A DNA stretch of 64,000 nucleotides from Anaerolineae bacterium (GCA_023382655.1 JAHDWK010000008.1:186001-250000); one strand, 5' to 3'; counted from the first letter of the stretch, positions 25,499 to 33,924 are shown. The notes: generated by a model from the sequence alone, not told the origin. Made by a program: numbers and translations.

Positions 25499-26137
25499 TT
25501 ATAAAGCCAACAACCCCGCCCGCGTAGCCCGGACAACAGCATCGGTGCGGCTTTGGGCATTCAGTTTAGCCATGATGGCGTTGACGTGAAACTTGATGGT
25601 GTGTTCGCTGACGTGAAGCTGGCGGGCAATGGCTTTGTTGGTTAATCCTTCGGCCAACAAGTGCAGCACTTCGGTTTCGCGGGGGGTGAGGGGTTGGGTC
25701 ACGGCCGTGTGGCCTTCATGTTCCCGGTCATGAACCGGCAGCAATAGGGCCGCGATGTCATTATCCAGGACGGTGAGGTGGTGGACGGCCGTGTGCGCCG
25801 CCGCCGCCAGCTTCGTGCCATCACTTTCTCTGGTCAACAGGGCGCGTATGTGCCCTCCCCAAAACCGGCGAATCGTCTCCCCATCCAACAAGAACGGCGG
25901 CAACAGGGCCACAATCGGTATCTCTTGCTCGATCCAATCGGGTAACTGTTCCGGAATGTCCCAGCCAATATCCCAAATAATAACATCCAGTTTGTGCGCG
26001 TCTGCCAGTTCCTCAGGAATGTCGGCACTGTGAATCTGACTAACAATCTCACACCCGGACACATTTGCCAGCATCAATCCCAAACCAGTACGTGCCAGGG
26101 GGTCATCGGCCACGATAAGAAGTCGAAGATCAGCCAT
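25499..26137 (-). CDS. LuxR/NarL-family response regulator
   Basis: This 212-residue protein has a receiver-like domain (LRLLIVADDPLARTGLGLML, with the probable phosphorylation Asp in LDVIIWDIGWD) and a C-terminal LuxR helix-turn-helix (LTPRETEVLHLLAEGLTNKAIARQLHVSEHTIKFHVNAIMAKL). The receiver is not fully standard: the conserved Lys region reads HIRALLTRESDG, so regulation by phosphorylation is uncertain. It is divergent from the first Flp pilin gene, and both pilin promoters carry a shared upstream motif, so it is a good candidate activator of the pilins. No kinase is adjacent. Confidence 0.88.
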   Translation of the reverse strand: MADLRLLIVADDPLARTGLGLMLANVSGCEIVSQIHSADIPEELADAHKLDVIIWDIGWDIPEQLPDWIEQEIPIVALLPPFLLDGETIRRFWGGHIRALLTRESDGTKLAAAAHTAVHHLTVLDNDIAALLLPVHDREHEGHTAVTQPLTPRETEVLHLLAEGLTNKAIARQLHVSEHTIKFHVNAIMAKLNAQSRTDAVVRATRAGLLAL

Positions 26138-26145
26138 AGGCGCCT

Positions 26146-26170
26146 ATGTTATGGCTTTTTCCTATAACAT
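26146..26170. promoter_or_regulatory. ATGTTAT-N11-ATAACAT inverted repeat upstream of the LuxR gene
   Basis: A 7-bp inverted repeat starts 8 bases upstream of the LuxR start codon at 26137. It could be an autoregulatory operator or part of the divergent promoter. Confidence 0.35.
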
Positions 26171-26191
26171 GCATCAGAAAAGGCAAAATAG

Positions 26192-26237
26192 GTACGACCT
26201 TAGTGCTATTGATTCAAGGCAGTTGCCATGTTAGACT
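26192..26237 (+). promoter_or_regulatory. Promoter and upstream motif of Flp pilin copy 1
   Basis: TTGATT (26209-26214) and TAGACT (26232-26237) are 17 bases apart. Overlapping the -35 is GTACGACCTTAGTGCTATTG (26192-26211), shared with copy 2 with a single change. That overlap suits an activator bound next to the polymerase. Confidence 0.7.
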
Positions 26238-26282
26238 ATGTCCATCTTATCAATCCCTATTTATGAATGGAGGTATTTAGAA

Positions 26283-26435
26283 ATGTTGTTTTTACACCGT
26301 GAAGATGGACAAGGTTTGGTAGAATATGCGCTGGTCTTGGTGCTGGTTGCTGTGGTCGTCATCGCAATCCTCACCCTGCTCGGCCCGCAGATTGGTAACG
26401 TTTTCAGCCGTATCACCAACGGTCTGGGCGCCTAA
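26283..26435 (+). CDS. flp: Flp/Tad-type class IVb pilin, copy 1
   Basis: This 50-residue prepilin has a short basic/acidic leader (MLFLHREDG), a cleavage site before QGLVEYALVL with the conserved Glu at mature position 5, a hydrophobic helix (VLVLVAVVVIAILTLLG) and a polar tail (PQIGNVFSRITNGLGA). Flp pilins assemble into adhesive Tad pili after processing by a TadV/CpaA peptidase. GGAGGT lies 8 bases before the ATG. The coding sequence is identical, at least in translation and as far as I can read in DNA, to copy 2. No Tad assembly genes are in the window. Confidence 0.88.
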   Translation: MLFLHREDGQGLVEYALVLVLVAVVVIAILTLLGPQIGNVFSRITNGLGA

Positions 26436-26460
26436 TCTAAAGACGAACTCATTAGTGAAA

Positions 26461-26496
26461 AATAGCCCTATCGGAAGATAGGGCTATTTTTTTTGT
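26461..26496 (+). terminator. Terminator of Flp pilin copy 1
   Basis: AATAGCCCTATC and GATAGGGCTATT form a 12-bp stem around GGAA, followed by a run of seven or more T. Confidence 0.92.
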
Positions 26497-26555
26497 TGGT
26501 GTGGTTGCCGGGACATGGGGAAGCTTACAATTCAAATGGACGTGTATATAGGGGG

Positions 26556-26601
26556 GTACGACTTTAGTGCTATTGCTTGTCTACCCCAATGCGGTTAGAC
26601 T
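26556..26601 (+). promoter_or_regulatory. Promoter and upstream motif of Flp pilin copy 2
   Basis: TTGCTT (26573-26578) and TAGACT (26596-26601) are 17 bases apart. GTACGACTTTAGTGCTATTG (26556-26575) again overlaps the -35. The intervening spacer differs from copy 1, so the conserved parts are probably under selection. Confidence 0.7.
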
Positions 26602-26644
26602 TTCATCATCTTATCAACTCATTCATAAATGGAGGTATTTAGAA

Positions 26645-26797
26645 ATGTTGTTTTTACACCGTGAAGATGGACAAGGTTTGGTAGAATATGCGCTGGTCTT
26701 GGTGCTGGTTGCTGTGGTCGTCATCGCAATCCTCACCCTGCTCGGCCCGCAGATTGGTAACGTTTTCAGCCGTATCACCAACGGTCTGGGCGCCTAA
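26645..26797 (+). CDS. flp: Flp/Tad-type class IVb pilin, copy 2
   Basis: This is the same 50-residue prepilin as copy 1, 362 bases downstream, with the same ribosome site GGAGGTATTTAGAA. The flanks are similar but not identical: the promoter spacer and terminator loop differ (TTCG here, GGAA in copy 1). A recent duplication or gene conversion that keeps the coding part identical is likely. Two copies would raise the dose of the major pilin. Each has its own terminator, so they are separate transcripts. Confidence 0.88.
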   Translation: MLFLHREDGQGLVEYALVLVLVAVVVIAILTLLGPQIGNVFSRITNGLGA

Positions 26798-26820
26798 TCT
26801 AAAGACGAACTCATTAGTGA

Positions 26821-26853
26821 AAAAAGCCCTATCTTCGGATAGGGCTTTTTTTT
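26821..26853 (+). terminator. Terminator of Flp pilin copy 2
   Basis: AAAAAAGCCCTATC and GATAGGGCTTTTTT pair over 14 bp around a stable TTCG loop, ending in a T-run. Confidence 0.92.
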
Positions 26854-26880
26854 GCTTACAGCCGGTATGTTTGTTAGATT
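26852..26880 (+). promoter_or_regulatory. Promoter of the MFS gene, predicted leaderless
   Basis: TTGCTT (26852-26857) and TAGATT (26875-26880) are 17 bases apart. The ATG at 26887 is only 6 bases after the -10, and there is no ribosome site. The box pair closely resembles the two pilin promoters. Confidence 0.6.
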
Positions 26881-26886
26881 ACCTGA

Positions 26887-28146
26887 ATGATAAGCCTAAA
26901 CCCTGTTAAAGAATCTGTGCGCCAACGCCTGACCATTATCCTGTTTGTCGGGCAAAGTCTGTTTGCGGCGGCGATGATCGCCACGTTTACATTAATGGCA
27001 ATTGTAGCCGCCGATCTCAGTGGCAGTGATGCGATGGCCGGTATCCCCAGTACACTGACGCTGCTGGGACGGGCGGCGGCCGCTTACCCCATTGGCTTGC
27101 TGCTAGACAAGGCCGGGCGGCGGCTGGGGTTATCAGCCGGGTTTGGCTTGGGTGTAGCCGGGAGCATCACGGCCGTATATGCCATTGGTATTGGCTCCTT
27201 TCCCGCATTTTGTGTGGGGGCATTGTTGATGGGCATGGGGCGGGCCGGCAGTGACCAAAGCCGCTACATTGCCGCCGAAATACAGGTGGCAGATAAACGG
27301 GCCAAAGTGATTGGGCTGCTGGTGTTTGCCGGCACCATTGGCGCGGTGTTGGGGCCGGCGCTGGTTGCGCCTTCACAAACATTTGCGGTGACCCGAGGAT
27401 TTGCGGCGACCACCGGGCCATTTCTGGTGGGCATTGGTTTGTATGCACTGGGGCTGGCGGTAACGATGCTGTTTTTGCGCCCCGACCCAAAGGAAATCGG
27501 CGCTGCCGTTGAAGCAGAAGAGCAGCATTTAGTCATCCAAACCCCGGCACGGCCGTTAGCCACCATTTTCCGGCAGCCGGCCATTATCCTGGCTGTAGCC
27601 GCCCTGACTATTGGACAGTTGGTGATGGCCATGTTGATGGTGATTACCCCCTTGCACATGAGTCACCATGCCCATGCCGCCGGTTCGATCTCTTTTGTCA
27701 TCAGCGCCCATACGTTTGGCATGTTTGCTTTGTCGGGTGTCACCGGGTGGCTCATTGACCATTACGGCCGTGTCCCCCTAATTGTAGCCGGTGCGTTTGT
27801 GTTGATCATCGCCAGCATCTTGACGCCATTGTCTACGGCCGTGCTGCCGTTGGCCGTGGCCCTCTTCTTGTTGGGGCTTGGTTGGAATTTTTGTTTTATT
27901 GCTGGCTCTTCCCTACTCACTGATTCGCTGGCCGCCAGTGAACGCCCACGCACGCAGGGCGCCAGCGAAATGATGGTGGCGCTGGCCGCGGGTATTGCCG
28001 GGTTAGCCACAGGCGTATTGTTTGATCGGGCAGGCATGACGGCCGTGAGCATCACCGGTTTGTTATTCTCCATTAGTTTGTTGGGGTTTGTGGCCTTTTA
28101 TGCCGTGTCACGGCCGTTGGTACGCCAACCAGAACCAATTCAATAG
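26887..28146 (+). CDS. Major facilitator superfamily transporter
   Basis: This 419-residue protein has twelve predicted membrane helices, with the MFS loop 2-3 motif as GLLLDKAGRRLGL and the equivalent in the second half as GWLIDHYGRVPLI. The middle loop is short (PDPKEIGAAVEAEEQ). It exchanges small molecules across the cytoplasmic membrane, more likely as an efflux or uptake permease of unknown substrate. It follows the pilin terminator and has its own promoter, so it is monocistronic. The protein ends shortly before the convergent lipoprotein gene. Confidence 0.87.
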   Translation: MISLNPVKESVRQRLTIILFVGQSLFAAAMIATFTLMAIVAADLSGSDAMAGIPSTLTLLGRAAAAYPIGLLLDKAGRRLGLSAGFGLGVAGSITAVYAIGIGSFPAFCVGALLMGMGRAGSDQSRYIAAEIQVADKRAKVIGLLVFAGTIGAVLGPALVAPSQTFAVTRGFAATTGPFLVGIGLYALGLAVTMLFLRPDPKEIGAAVEAEEQHLVIQTPARPLATIFRQPAIILAVAALTIGQLVMAMLMVITPLHMSHHAHAAGSISFVISAHTFGMFALSGVTGWLIDHYGRVPLIVAGAFVLIIASILTPLSTAVLPLAVALFLLGLGWNFCFIAGSSLLTDSLAASERPRTQGASEMMVALAAGIAGLATGVLFDRAGMTAVSITGLLFSISLLGFVAFYAVSRPLVRQPEPIQ

Positions 28147-28168
28147 GCGAAAGATTGGACGCCTATCT

Positions 28169-29785
28169 CTAGTTCACAATGACCGTAATGCTGTAGGGCG
28201 CCAATTCGTAGGCAAATTCTTCCAACCAGATGAGATACAGACCCGTTTCTGGCAGGGTAAAATCTAGAATTTCTTCTTCCACGTATTCCAGTTCGACGCC
28301 ATCATCATCCGACAACAAGTCAGCATTCATGTCATACAGTGAAATGAGAATGAGTTTGTCCGGATCAGTCGTCGTGGTGATGTCAATCACATCCCCTGCT
28401 TCCCCGTAGAAATACCAGAAATGGCGATGCTCGGCAGCCAGTATATCTTGCCTGGTAAGACCACTGGACAAAATACCCCGCGAATACAAGACTACTTCTG
28501 TCTGGTCGCCCACAATGGTCATAAAATAAACACCCGGACGGCCGTTTGTCTCATACACCTGAATGATGTAGGTCTGGGTGGGGTCTAACCGTAGATTTCG
28601 GATTTCCTCAAGCTGCCCGGCTGGCGCATTATCCTGTTCCACCAATAAATTGTCTTGTTCATCATAAACCGCGATAACCAGATTCATGGAAGGCTCAGCC
28701 GCCACGCCAATGGTGATAGCCTGGCTGTCAATCAGTTGCAACGGCCAGTTTTGTTTTTGCCACGCGCCCAATGTCTCCACGCCATACATCGCTGCATCGG
28801 GATTGATGGGGTCAATCTCCACAATGGTATAAGTACCGGGTTGGGGGGTAACAGTGGCCGTCGCTGTACCGGATGCAGGTGTGCCCGCCGTTGGTGTTGG
28901 TGTCAGCGATGCACCAGGTGGCGGTGTATTGGTGAGCGTTGGCGTTGTTTCAGGGGTGCCTGGCGTAGCGCCAGGCGTCTCGTCTTCTTCTCTCTCTTCT
29001 GTACTGGTGGGTGTTGGTTCGATGGCGGGTAATGTCCCATCTATTTCGGTAGCGGTGGCTGTGGCTGACGGTGGAAGGGTGGCAATTACCGGTAACGTTG
29101 GTGTGCCGGTAATGGGCAAAGTTGGCGTAATGGGTAAATCGGGCACGGCCGTACCCTCCTCTGCACTTTCCTCACCATCTTCAACAGGCACGGCCGTTTC
29201 CTCCAGGGCAGGTAATGTGCCACCGGAAACGGTTACACGGGCTAACTGGGCCGGAGATACAATTTCCGTTACCAAAAGATACCACACTTGGCGGGGTACC
29301 GCCTGTTTGCCACAGCCTACCGGCCCCTCCCAGTACCGCCAGAATCCATTTGCCGTCAGGGGTGTACCGGTGGCTATTAACGAGCGCAATTGTGAATCAA
29401 AACCACCGGCAGCCACCATCACTGCTTCGCTTTCTGTTTGATTGTCTGCTTCTGTTTCATCCGTTTCTGTTTCATCTGTTTCTGCTTCTACCTGCTCATC
29501 TGCCACAAGTAGCCAACCAGCAGGGCTATAATGCGTCTCCCCATTGCAGACAAGCAGGGGCAAATGTTGGTAGCTGCCGGAAAGTTGCAAAAATTGCCCG
29601 GCAAATGATTCCGGCTCCGCCGCCAGTTCAGCCAACGAGACGGCCGTTGACTGCCCACTGCTAATGACGGCCACGGCCGTTTGCCCCATGTCAAACGGCG
29701 TGGGCGTCGTCAGCACTTCATCCTCGCCACAAGCGGTTAAGCAGAGAGCCAGAGTGAGAAAAAACAGGATAAATGATTTCTTCAT
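28169..29785 (-). CDS. Large secreted lipoprotein with PPC-like domains
   Basis: This 538-residue protein has a lipobox (LCLTAC) and so is anchored outside the membrane. An N-terminal folded part (about 45-200, including LVCNGETHYSPAGWLLV and an acidic ETDETETDETEAD repeat) is followed by a long Thr/Pro linker (about 215-330). The C-terminal half looks like two bacterial pre-peptidase C-terminal (PPC) type beta domains, with LVIAVYDEQDNLL and LILISLYDMNADLL as the repeated core strands. Such domains bind carbohydrate or stabilise secreted enzymes, but no catalytic domain is evident. The function is unknown. Confidence 0.8.
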   Translation of the reverse strand: MKKSFILFFLTLALCLTACGEDEVLTTPTPFDMGQTAVAVISSGQSTAVSLAELAAEPESFAGQFLQLSGSYQHLPLLVCNGETHYSPAGWLLVADEQVEAETDETETDETEADNQTESEAVMVAAGGFDSQLRSLIATGTPLTANGFWRYWEGPVGCGKQAVPRQVWYLLVTEIVSPAQLARVTVSGGTLPALEETAVPVEDGEESAEEGTAVPDLPITPTLPITGTPTLPVIATLPPSATATATEIDGTLPAIEPTPTSTEEREEDETPGATPGTPETTPTLTNTPPPGASLTPTPTAGTPASGTATATVTPQPGTYTIVEIDPINPDAAMYGVETLGAWQKQNWPLQLIDSQAITIGVAAEPSMNLVIAVYDEQDNLLVEQDNAPAGQLEEIRNLRLDPTQTYIIQVYETNGRPGVYFMTIVGDQTEVVLYSRGILSSGLTRQDILAAEHRHFWYFYGEAGDVIDITTTTDPDKLILISLYDMNADLLSDDDGVELEYVEEEILDFTLPETGLYLIWLEEFAYELAPYSITVIVN

Positions 29786-29881
29786 AACCGTTCGTTCGCC
29801 CTATCGGGTATAGCAGATGGCTATTATAATACCAGACCTGCCTGAACCGAAATCGCATGGGCAATTGTTAAGGATAAAACG

Positions 29882-30868
29882 ATGCAATACCAGGACACAA
29901 TTTATGGGCCTGCCGCTATCACCGAGCCGGTGTTGGTGGCTTTGCTGGACACGGCCGTCCTCCAGCGGCTCAAAGGCATTATGCAACACGGCATTTCCGG
30001 CCTCATTGGCGTCACGGCGCCCATCACCCGCTTTGAACATTCGGTGGGGGCTATGCTGCTGGTGCGGCGGCTGGGCGGCTCGTTGGCCGAACAAATCGCC
30101 GCGCTGCTGCATGATGTCAGTCACACCGCTTTTAGTCACGTCATTGATTATGTGGTAGACGGCCACGATGACCAGAGCTACCACGATGAGATAAAGGAGA
30201 GCTATCTGGCACAAACAGAACTGCCGGAACTATTGGCAGCATTTGGCTATGATTGGCGGCTCTTTTTGGATGAATCGGCTTTTCCTCTCCTGGAGCAGCC
30301 TTCTCCCCGGTTATGCGCGGACCGGCTGGATTATTTTTTGCGCGATGCGCAGGCATTGGGGCTGGCCACGGCCGTACAAATTCAGTTTGTGCTAGACAGT
30401 CTGGTAGTGGGGCACGGCCGTATTGCCGTCAATAACCTGGAGGCGGCATGCTGGTTGGGCTACACCTACATTCAGGCCGACGATGCCAGTTGGGCCAACT
30501 TCCGCGAGGTGGGTCTGTACGAAGTAACGGCCAAGGCCATCCGCCGCGCCCTGGCGGTGGGCAGCATCAGTGAAGCCGATTTCTGGCTGACCGATGCACC
30601 GTTTTGGGACAAATTGCATGACAGTGATGACACAGAACTGCAACAATGGCTGGCCCTCATCTCCCCTGGCACCCGCTTTGAATGGGACGAGCATAACCCC
30701 ACTTTTCGTGTCAGCACCAAGCTGCGCGCCATTGACCCAGATGTGCTGGCAGACGGGCAACTCATTCCCCTCTCCACCCTCGACGCCGACTTTGCCCACC
30801 ACCGCCGCGATTATTTGCAACGCAAACAGGGTAAGTGGCCGATGCGGGTCGTGATGCGTGATGCGTAA
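29882..30868 (+). CDS. HD-domain phosphohydrolase
   Basis: This 328-residue protein has the metal-binding HD residues: RFEHSVGAMLLVRRLGG (first His), ALLHDVSHTAFSH (His-Asp) and CADRLDY (last Asp). It is of the broad HD superfamily that hydrolyses nucleotides or phosphates, often dNTPs; the substrate is not certain. The N-terminal IYGPAAITEPVLVALLDTAVLQRLKGI is a common opening of this group. A TATAAT lies about 55 bases upstream. The C-terminus RVVMRDA is encoded by a heptamer array, giving the same last five residues as the unrelated ABC protein ending at 23544. Confidence 0.87.
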   Translation: MQYQDTIYGPAAITEPVLVALLDTAVLQRLKGIMQHGISGLIGVTAPITRFEHSVGAMLLVRRLGGSLAEQIAALLHDVSHTAFSHVIDYVVDGHDDQSYHDEIKESYLAQTELPELLAAFGYDWRLFLDESAFPLLEQPSPRLCADRLDYFLRDAQALGLATAVQIQFVLDSLVVGHGRIAVNNLEAACWLGYTYIQADDASWANFREVGLYEVTAKAIRRALAVGSISEADFWLTDAPFWDKLHDSDDTELQQWLALISPGTRFEWDEHNPTFRVSTKLRAIDPDVLADGQLIPLSTLDADFAHHRRDYLQRKQGKWPMRVVMRDA

Positions 30869-30922
30869 ACCGTAATCCGTGAATCGTAATCCGATCACGG
30901 GTTACGAATTACGGATTACGGC
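30849..30922. repeat. GTGATGC and CCGTAATC heptamer hairpin
   Basis: GTGATGC-GTGATGC-GTAAACC-GTAATCC-GTGAATC-GTAATCC is followed by GATCACG-GGTTACG-AATTACG-GATTACG. It spans the ends of two convergent genes and codes for the last residues of both. Confidence 0.85.
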
Positions 30923-31695
30923 CGTCCCGCCAGACGCTTCACCATCTCCTCCCACCCTGGCGGTTGGATTTGCCGCACGGCCGTTTGCTCCGCCTCTATA
31001 TCGTACTCAACCGCATGGTGGGTGATGTGCCAACGGCCGTCGGCCCACGTCAGCACCCCATACTTCGCCCGCGCATCGGCATCCATCGGCAGACTCACCG
31101 AACTGATATTGGCTAACCTCATGCCCCGCCACTGCCGGATATTGGGCAGATGCACATGCCCATAGGCCATCACGCCAAAGGTCACATCGGCCAACAGCGG
31201 CTCTAGTTCCTCGTCCGGCTGGCTCTGACTTACCTTGCCAAAACGCTGCTGCTGCACCGCGTCCGGGGGTAAAATGGGGCGCTCCACATCTTTGGGGTTG
31301 GCATGGACAACGAGCAGATCATCACTGGCATTGCTGGTGGGGCTGATGCGCAAGCTGAATGGCATATCACGCAGCCAGGCATACTCACCATCTGAAAGCT
31401 GCGCCCGCGTCCATTCGCTTTTGTCATTAAAGGATTGATACCGTTCCTTTGTGGCATCATCGGCGTCTTCCGGCGGTGTGAGCGGCTGACCTACCGCCAA
31501 ATCGGTATTGCCGTGAATGGCAAAAATATCTTTACGGGATTGCAAGAGGGTGATACAAGCCGACGGCCGTGCCCCCATCAAACACAAGTCCCCGGCAAAC
31601 ACGATGGCATCCGGCGCCTGCTTGTCAATATCGGCCAACACCGCTTCCAGGGCGGTCAAATTCCCATGCACGTCAGAAAAAATGGCAACTTTCAC
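30916..31695 (-). CDS. Metallophosphoesterase (calcineurin-like)
   Basis: This 259-residue enzyme has the complete di-metal signature: SDVHGNLTALEAVL (D-x-H), VFAGDLCLMG (GDxx), HGNTD (GNH-like), VVHANP and GHVHLPNIRQ. The layout is of the YfcE/MJ0936-like phosphodiesterase branch, a cytosolic enzyme on small phosphodiesters or nucleotides. The ribosome site AGGAGG lies about 7 bases before the ATG. It ends in a heptamer array facing the HD gene. The physiological substrate is unknown. Confidence 0.9.
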   Translation of the reverse strand: MKVAIFSDVHGNLTALEAVLADIDKQAPDAIVFAGDLCLMGARPSACITLLQSRKDIFAIHGNTDLAVGQPLTPPEDADDATKERYQSFNDKSEWTRAQLSDGEYAWLRDMPFSLRISPTSNASDDLLVVHANPKDVERPILPPDAVQQQRFGKVSQSQPDEELEPLLADVTFGVMAYGHVHLPNIRQWRGMRLANISSVSLPMDADARAKYGVLTWADGRWHITHHAVEYDIEAEQTAVRQIQPPGWEEMVKRLAGRP

Positions 31696-31712
31696 GAACT
31701 ATACCTCCTCGA

Positions 31713-31787
31713 AAATTATCCACAGATTCCACCGATTTCACCGATTAAGAAATCTGAGTAGTCTGTGAAATCTGTGGATTTTCACTC
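31713..31787. repeat. CCACAGATT-type short repeats with inverted arms
   Basis: ATCCACAGATTCCACCGATTTCACCGATT on one side (written as units CCACAGATT, CCACCGATT, TCACCGATT) is answered by AATCTG, AGTCTGTG, AAATCTGTGGAT. The period is 9 rather than 7, so it is a cousin of the heptamer arrays. Confidence 0.75.
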
Positions 31788-31816
31788 ATCTCACATCCCC
31801 AATCATAACATATGGT

Positions 31817-31822
31817 TATAAT
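31817..31822 (+). promoter_or_regulatory. TATAAT box giving a likely leaderless start
   Basis: TATAAT lies 7 bases before the ATG at 31830. There is no ribosome site, so the transcript probably begins at or near the start codon. Confidence 0.5.
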
Positions 31823-31829
31823 GGGCGAC

Positions 31830-33218
31830 ATGCGAAAAGGATGTATGCTTGGACTTTTGGTATTGGCTTTCGTAACAGTCACGGCCGTACTCGGCTGGAT
31901 TGCATTTCCACGAATAGTAGCGGCTCTGCCCGCGCCGGTGCGCCTGTATTTGCCGGAAGAAGTGATCCGCGCCGCCAGCACCCCCCTGCCCACCGCCCTG
32001 CCCGCCCCGGCCTTCACACCGCAATCCATCGTCCTGATCCCCACACTGGCGCTGCCAACGGCCGTATCCTCCCCCACCCCGACGATACCGGCCACGTATA
32101 CGGCCGTTGCTCACGCCGCCGAAACCAGAAACCCGATGTCCGAAGCCGGGAGCCCGACGCCCGAAAACCCCTCACCGATGACCGATAACGGATTACCGTT
32201 AACCGTCACCCCCTCACCCCCTCACCTTGTCACCTTGTCATCCCCACCACCTGCTCACCGCATCACCGGCCTCACCGTTATTCCCCAAAAATTCAATAAC
32301 TGTGGCCCGGCCAATCTGACCATCAATCTGACCTATTACGGCCATGCCGTTGACCAACTAGACGTAGCCGCCCAGATGCGGCCGCAGTACGAAGACCGTA
32401 ACGTCACCCCCTGGGAACTGGCCGGGTACGTGAATGAACAAACGCCGCTGCAAGCCAGCGTCTTCAGCGGCGGTGACCTGGATACCCTGAAACGGCTAAT
32501 ATCTGCTGGCTACCCCGTCGTCATTGAAAAAGGATACGAACCCAATGACTGGCAGGGGTGGATGGGCCATTACCTGACGCTCATCGGTTATGATGACGCC
32601 GCCCAAGAATTTACCAGCCTGGACACCTTCCTCGGCCCCTGGGACAGCCACGGCCGTGCCGAAAGTTATGACTACATCAATACCTACTGGCAGCATTTCA
32701 ACAACATTTTCTACGTGGTCTACCCACCGGAAGAGGAAGAAGAGGTGCTGGCCTTATTGCCCGCAGGACTGACTGACCCGCTCACCATGTGGCAGCAGGC
32801 GGCTGAAAAAGCCCAGGCAGACACGGTTGCCGAGCCCACCAACTCCTATGCCTGGTTCAACCTGGGCACCAGCCTGACCGAACTGGGCCACCTGACGGGT
32901 GAGCAGAGCTACTTTGCCAATGCCGCCGCTGCCTTTGACCAGGCGCGCACCATTGGTCTGCCCTGGCGCATGTTGTGGTATCAATTCCAACCATACGAAG
33001 CGTACCTGGCGATGGGGCGCACCGATGATGTGCTGACGCTGGCGAACGCCACCCTTTCCAGCGGCGGCGGCCAGGAAGAGGCGTACTACTATCGTGGCCT
33101 GGCCTACCTGGCGCAGGGCAACCCCAACCAGGCCCGGCTGGATTTTGAGCAGGCTATCACCTGGAATCCGACGTTTACGGCCGTGCAACAGGCGCATGAC
33201 TCTCTCTTGAACAAATGA
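31830..33218 (+). CDS. C39-like peptidase with TPR repeats, membrane-anchored
   Basis: This protein of about 462 residues has an N-terminal membrane anchor (LGLLVLAFVTVTAVLGWIAF) and a Thr/Pro linker to about 150. The peptidase_C39-like domain has NNCGPANLTINLTYYG with the catalytic Cys, MGHYLTLIGYDD with the His and SLDTFLGPWDS with the Asp candidate. The C-terminal half has TPR-like helices (NSYAWFNLGTSLTELG, EAYYYRGLAYLAQGNPNQARLDFEQAI). It would act outside the membrane, perhaps in processing peptides or binding partners. The linker includes CCGATGTCCGAAG-type heptamer words, unusual inside a gene. The start at 31830 is chosen from the leaderless promoter. Confidence 0.82.
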   Translation: MRKGCMLGLLVLAFVTVTAVLGWIAFPRIVAALPAPVRLYLPEEVIRAASTPLPTALPAPAFTPQSIVLIPTLALPTAVSSPTPTIPATYTAVAHAAETRNPMSEAGSPTPENPSPMTDNGLPLTVTPSPPHLVTLSSPPPAHRITGLTVIPQKFNNCGPANLTINLTYYGHAVDQLDVAAQMRPQYEDRNVTPWELAGYVNEQTPLQASVFSGGDLDTLKRLISAGYPVVIEKGYEPNDWQGWMGHYLTLIGYDDAAQEFTSLDTFLGPWDSHGRAESYDYINTYWQHFNNIFYVVYPPEEEEEVLALLPAGLTDPLTMWQQAAEKAQADTVAEPTNSYAWFNLGTSLTELGHLTGEQSYFANAAAAFDQARTIGLPWRMLWYQFQPYEAYLAMGRTDDVLTLANATLSSGGGQEEAYYYRGLAYLAQGNPNQARLDFEQAITWNPTFTAVQQAHDSLLNK

Positions 33219-33358
33219 GCAGGCAAATGGCCGAGGTAAAGAGCGCGGTAGAACTGTTAGCGACGGCCGTGTAACAGTAACCAGGAATAATGTTATAAAT
33301 GTTATACTCTCCAAAATCGGAGGCGGTAGGGTGGGCGCCGTTATTAAGGAGACAACAA

Positions 33359-33778
33359 ATGACCAGTAGTAATGTTGAAGGATTCGGGACAAAGGAACAG
33401 CCGTGGCTGCTTAAAACGCCAAGCGGAAGCTCAGAATACCAGATGTATCGTGACGAGACGGCTGACCCACCGGCTCTGGTGTGCCAGGTGGGAAAGACCC
33501 AACTTCGCTACCACCTGCGCTGCATCGAAGATTTACACGCCATGCTGAAAGAGCATGGGGATTGGATGTCTCTGGGTAGTGCGGATGAGCAGAAACCAGC
33601 GGCCGCGGGCACGGTGGAAGCGTGGGGACGTTCGCCAGACAATCCGGTTGGCGGCTGGTATGGCCTGAAAAAGGGGTACCGGGGCCGGTTTGGCATGTAC
33701 GTGCCGCCGCTGCTGGAAGCCCTGGGACTGGCGGAAGTGGAACACAACGCGAAGAACAACCGCATGAGAGCGCTATAA
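33359..33778 (+). CDS. Conserved hypothetical protein, 139 residues
   Basis: This soluble protein has KEQPWLLKTPSGSSEYQMYRDE, then PALVCQVGKTQLRYHLRCIEDLHAMLKEHGDWMSLGSADE and finally WGRSPDNPVGGWYGLKKGYRGRFGMYVPPLLEALGLAE. I recognise this as a small conserved family seen in actinobacteria and other phyla, but no function is known to me. AAGGAG lies about 8 bases before the ATG. It is a single gene between a peptidase and a convergent esterase-like gene. An upstream start at 33299 is less likely, because the added residues are not like a folded extension. Confidence 0.8.
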   Translation: MTSSNVEGFGTKEQPWLLKTPSGSSEYQMYRDETADPPALVCQVGKTQLRYHLRCIEDLHAMLKEHGDWMSLGSADEQKPAAAGTVEAWGRSPDNPVGGWYGLKKGYRGRFGMYVPPLLEALGLAEVEHNAKNNRMRAL

Positions 33779-33924
33779 TTGGCGACGAACGGCCGTGGCC
33801 ACGGCCGTCCAGGTGAGTCACCAGTGGGGAAGTTGGTTACGGCCGTGCAGGAAGCATTGGCAGCGATGAGGTGATGAGGGATGGGGGTGATCTTCAATAT
33901 CCCAATATCCCAACTATCATTTCC

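Noticed and set aside
26138..26853. The pilin pair as an insertion sequence or transposon end
   Set aside because: No terminal inverted repeats, target duplications or transposase; the duplicated unit is a gene with its promoter and terminator.
28655..29664. Plus-strand frames opposite the PPC lipoprotein
   Set aside because: Val/Gly-rich reading of the reverse of a Thr/Pro linker; typical antisense artefact.
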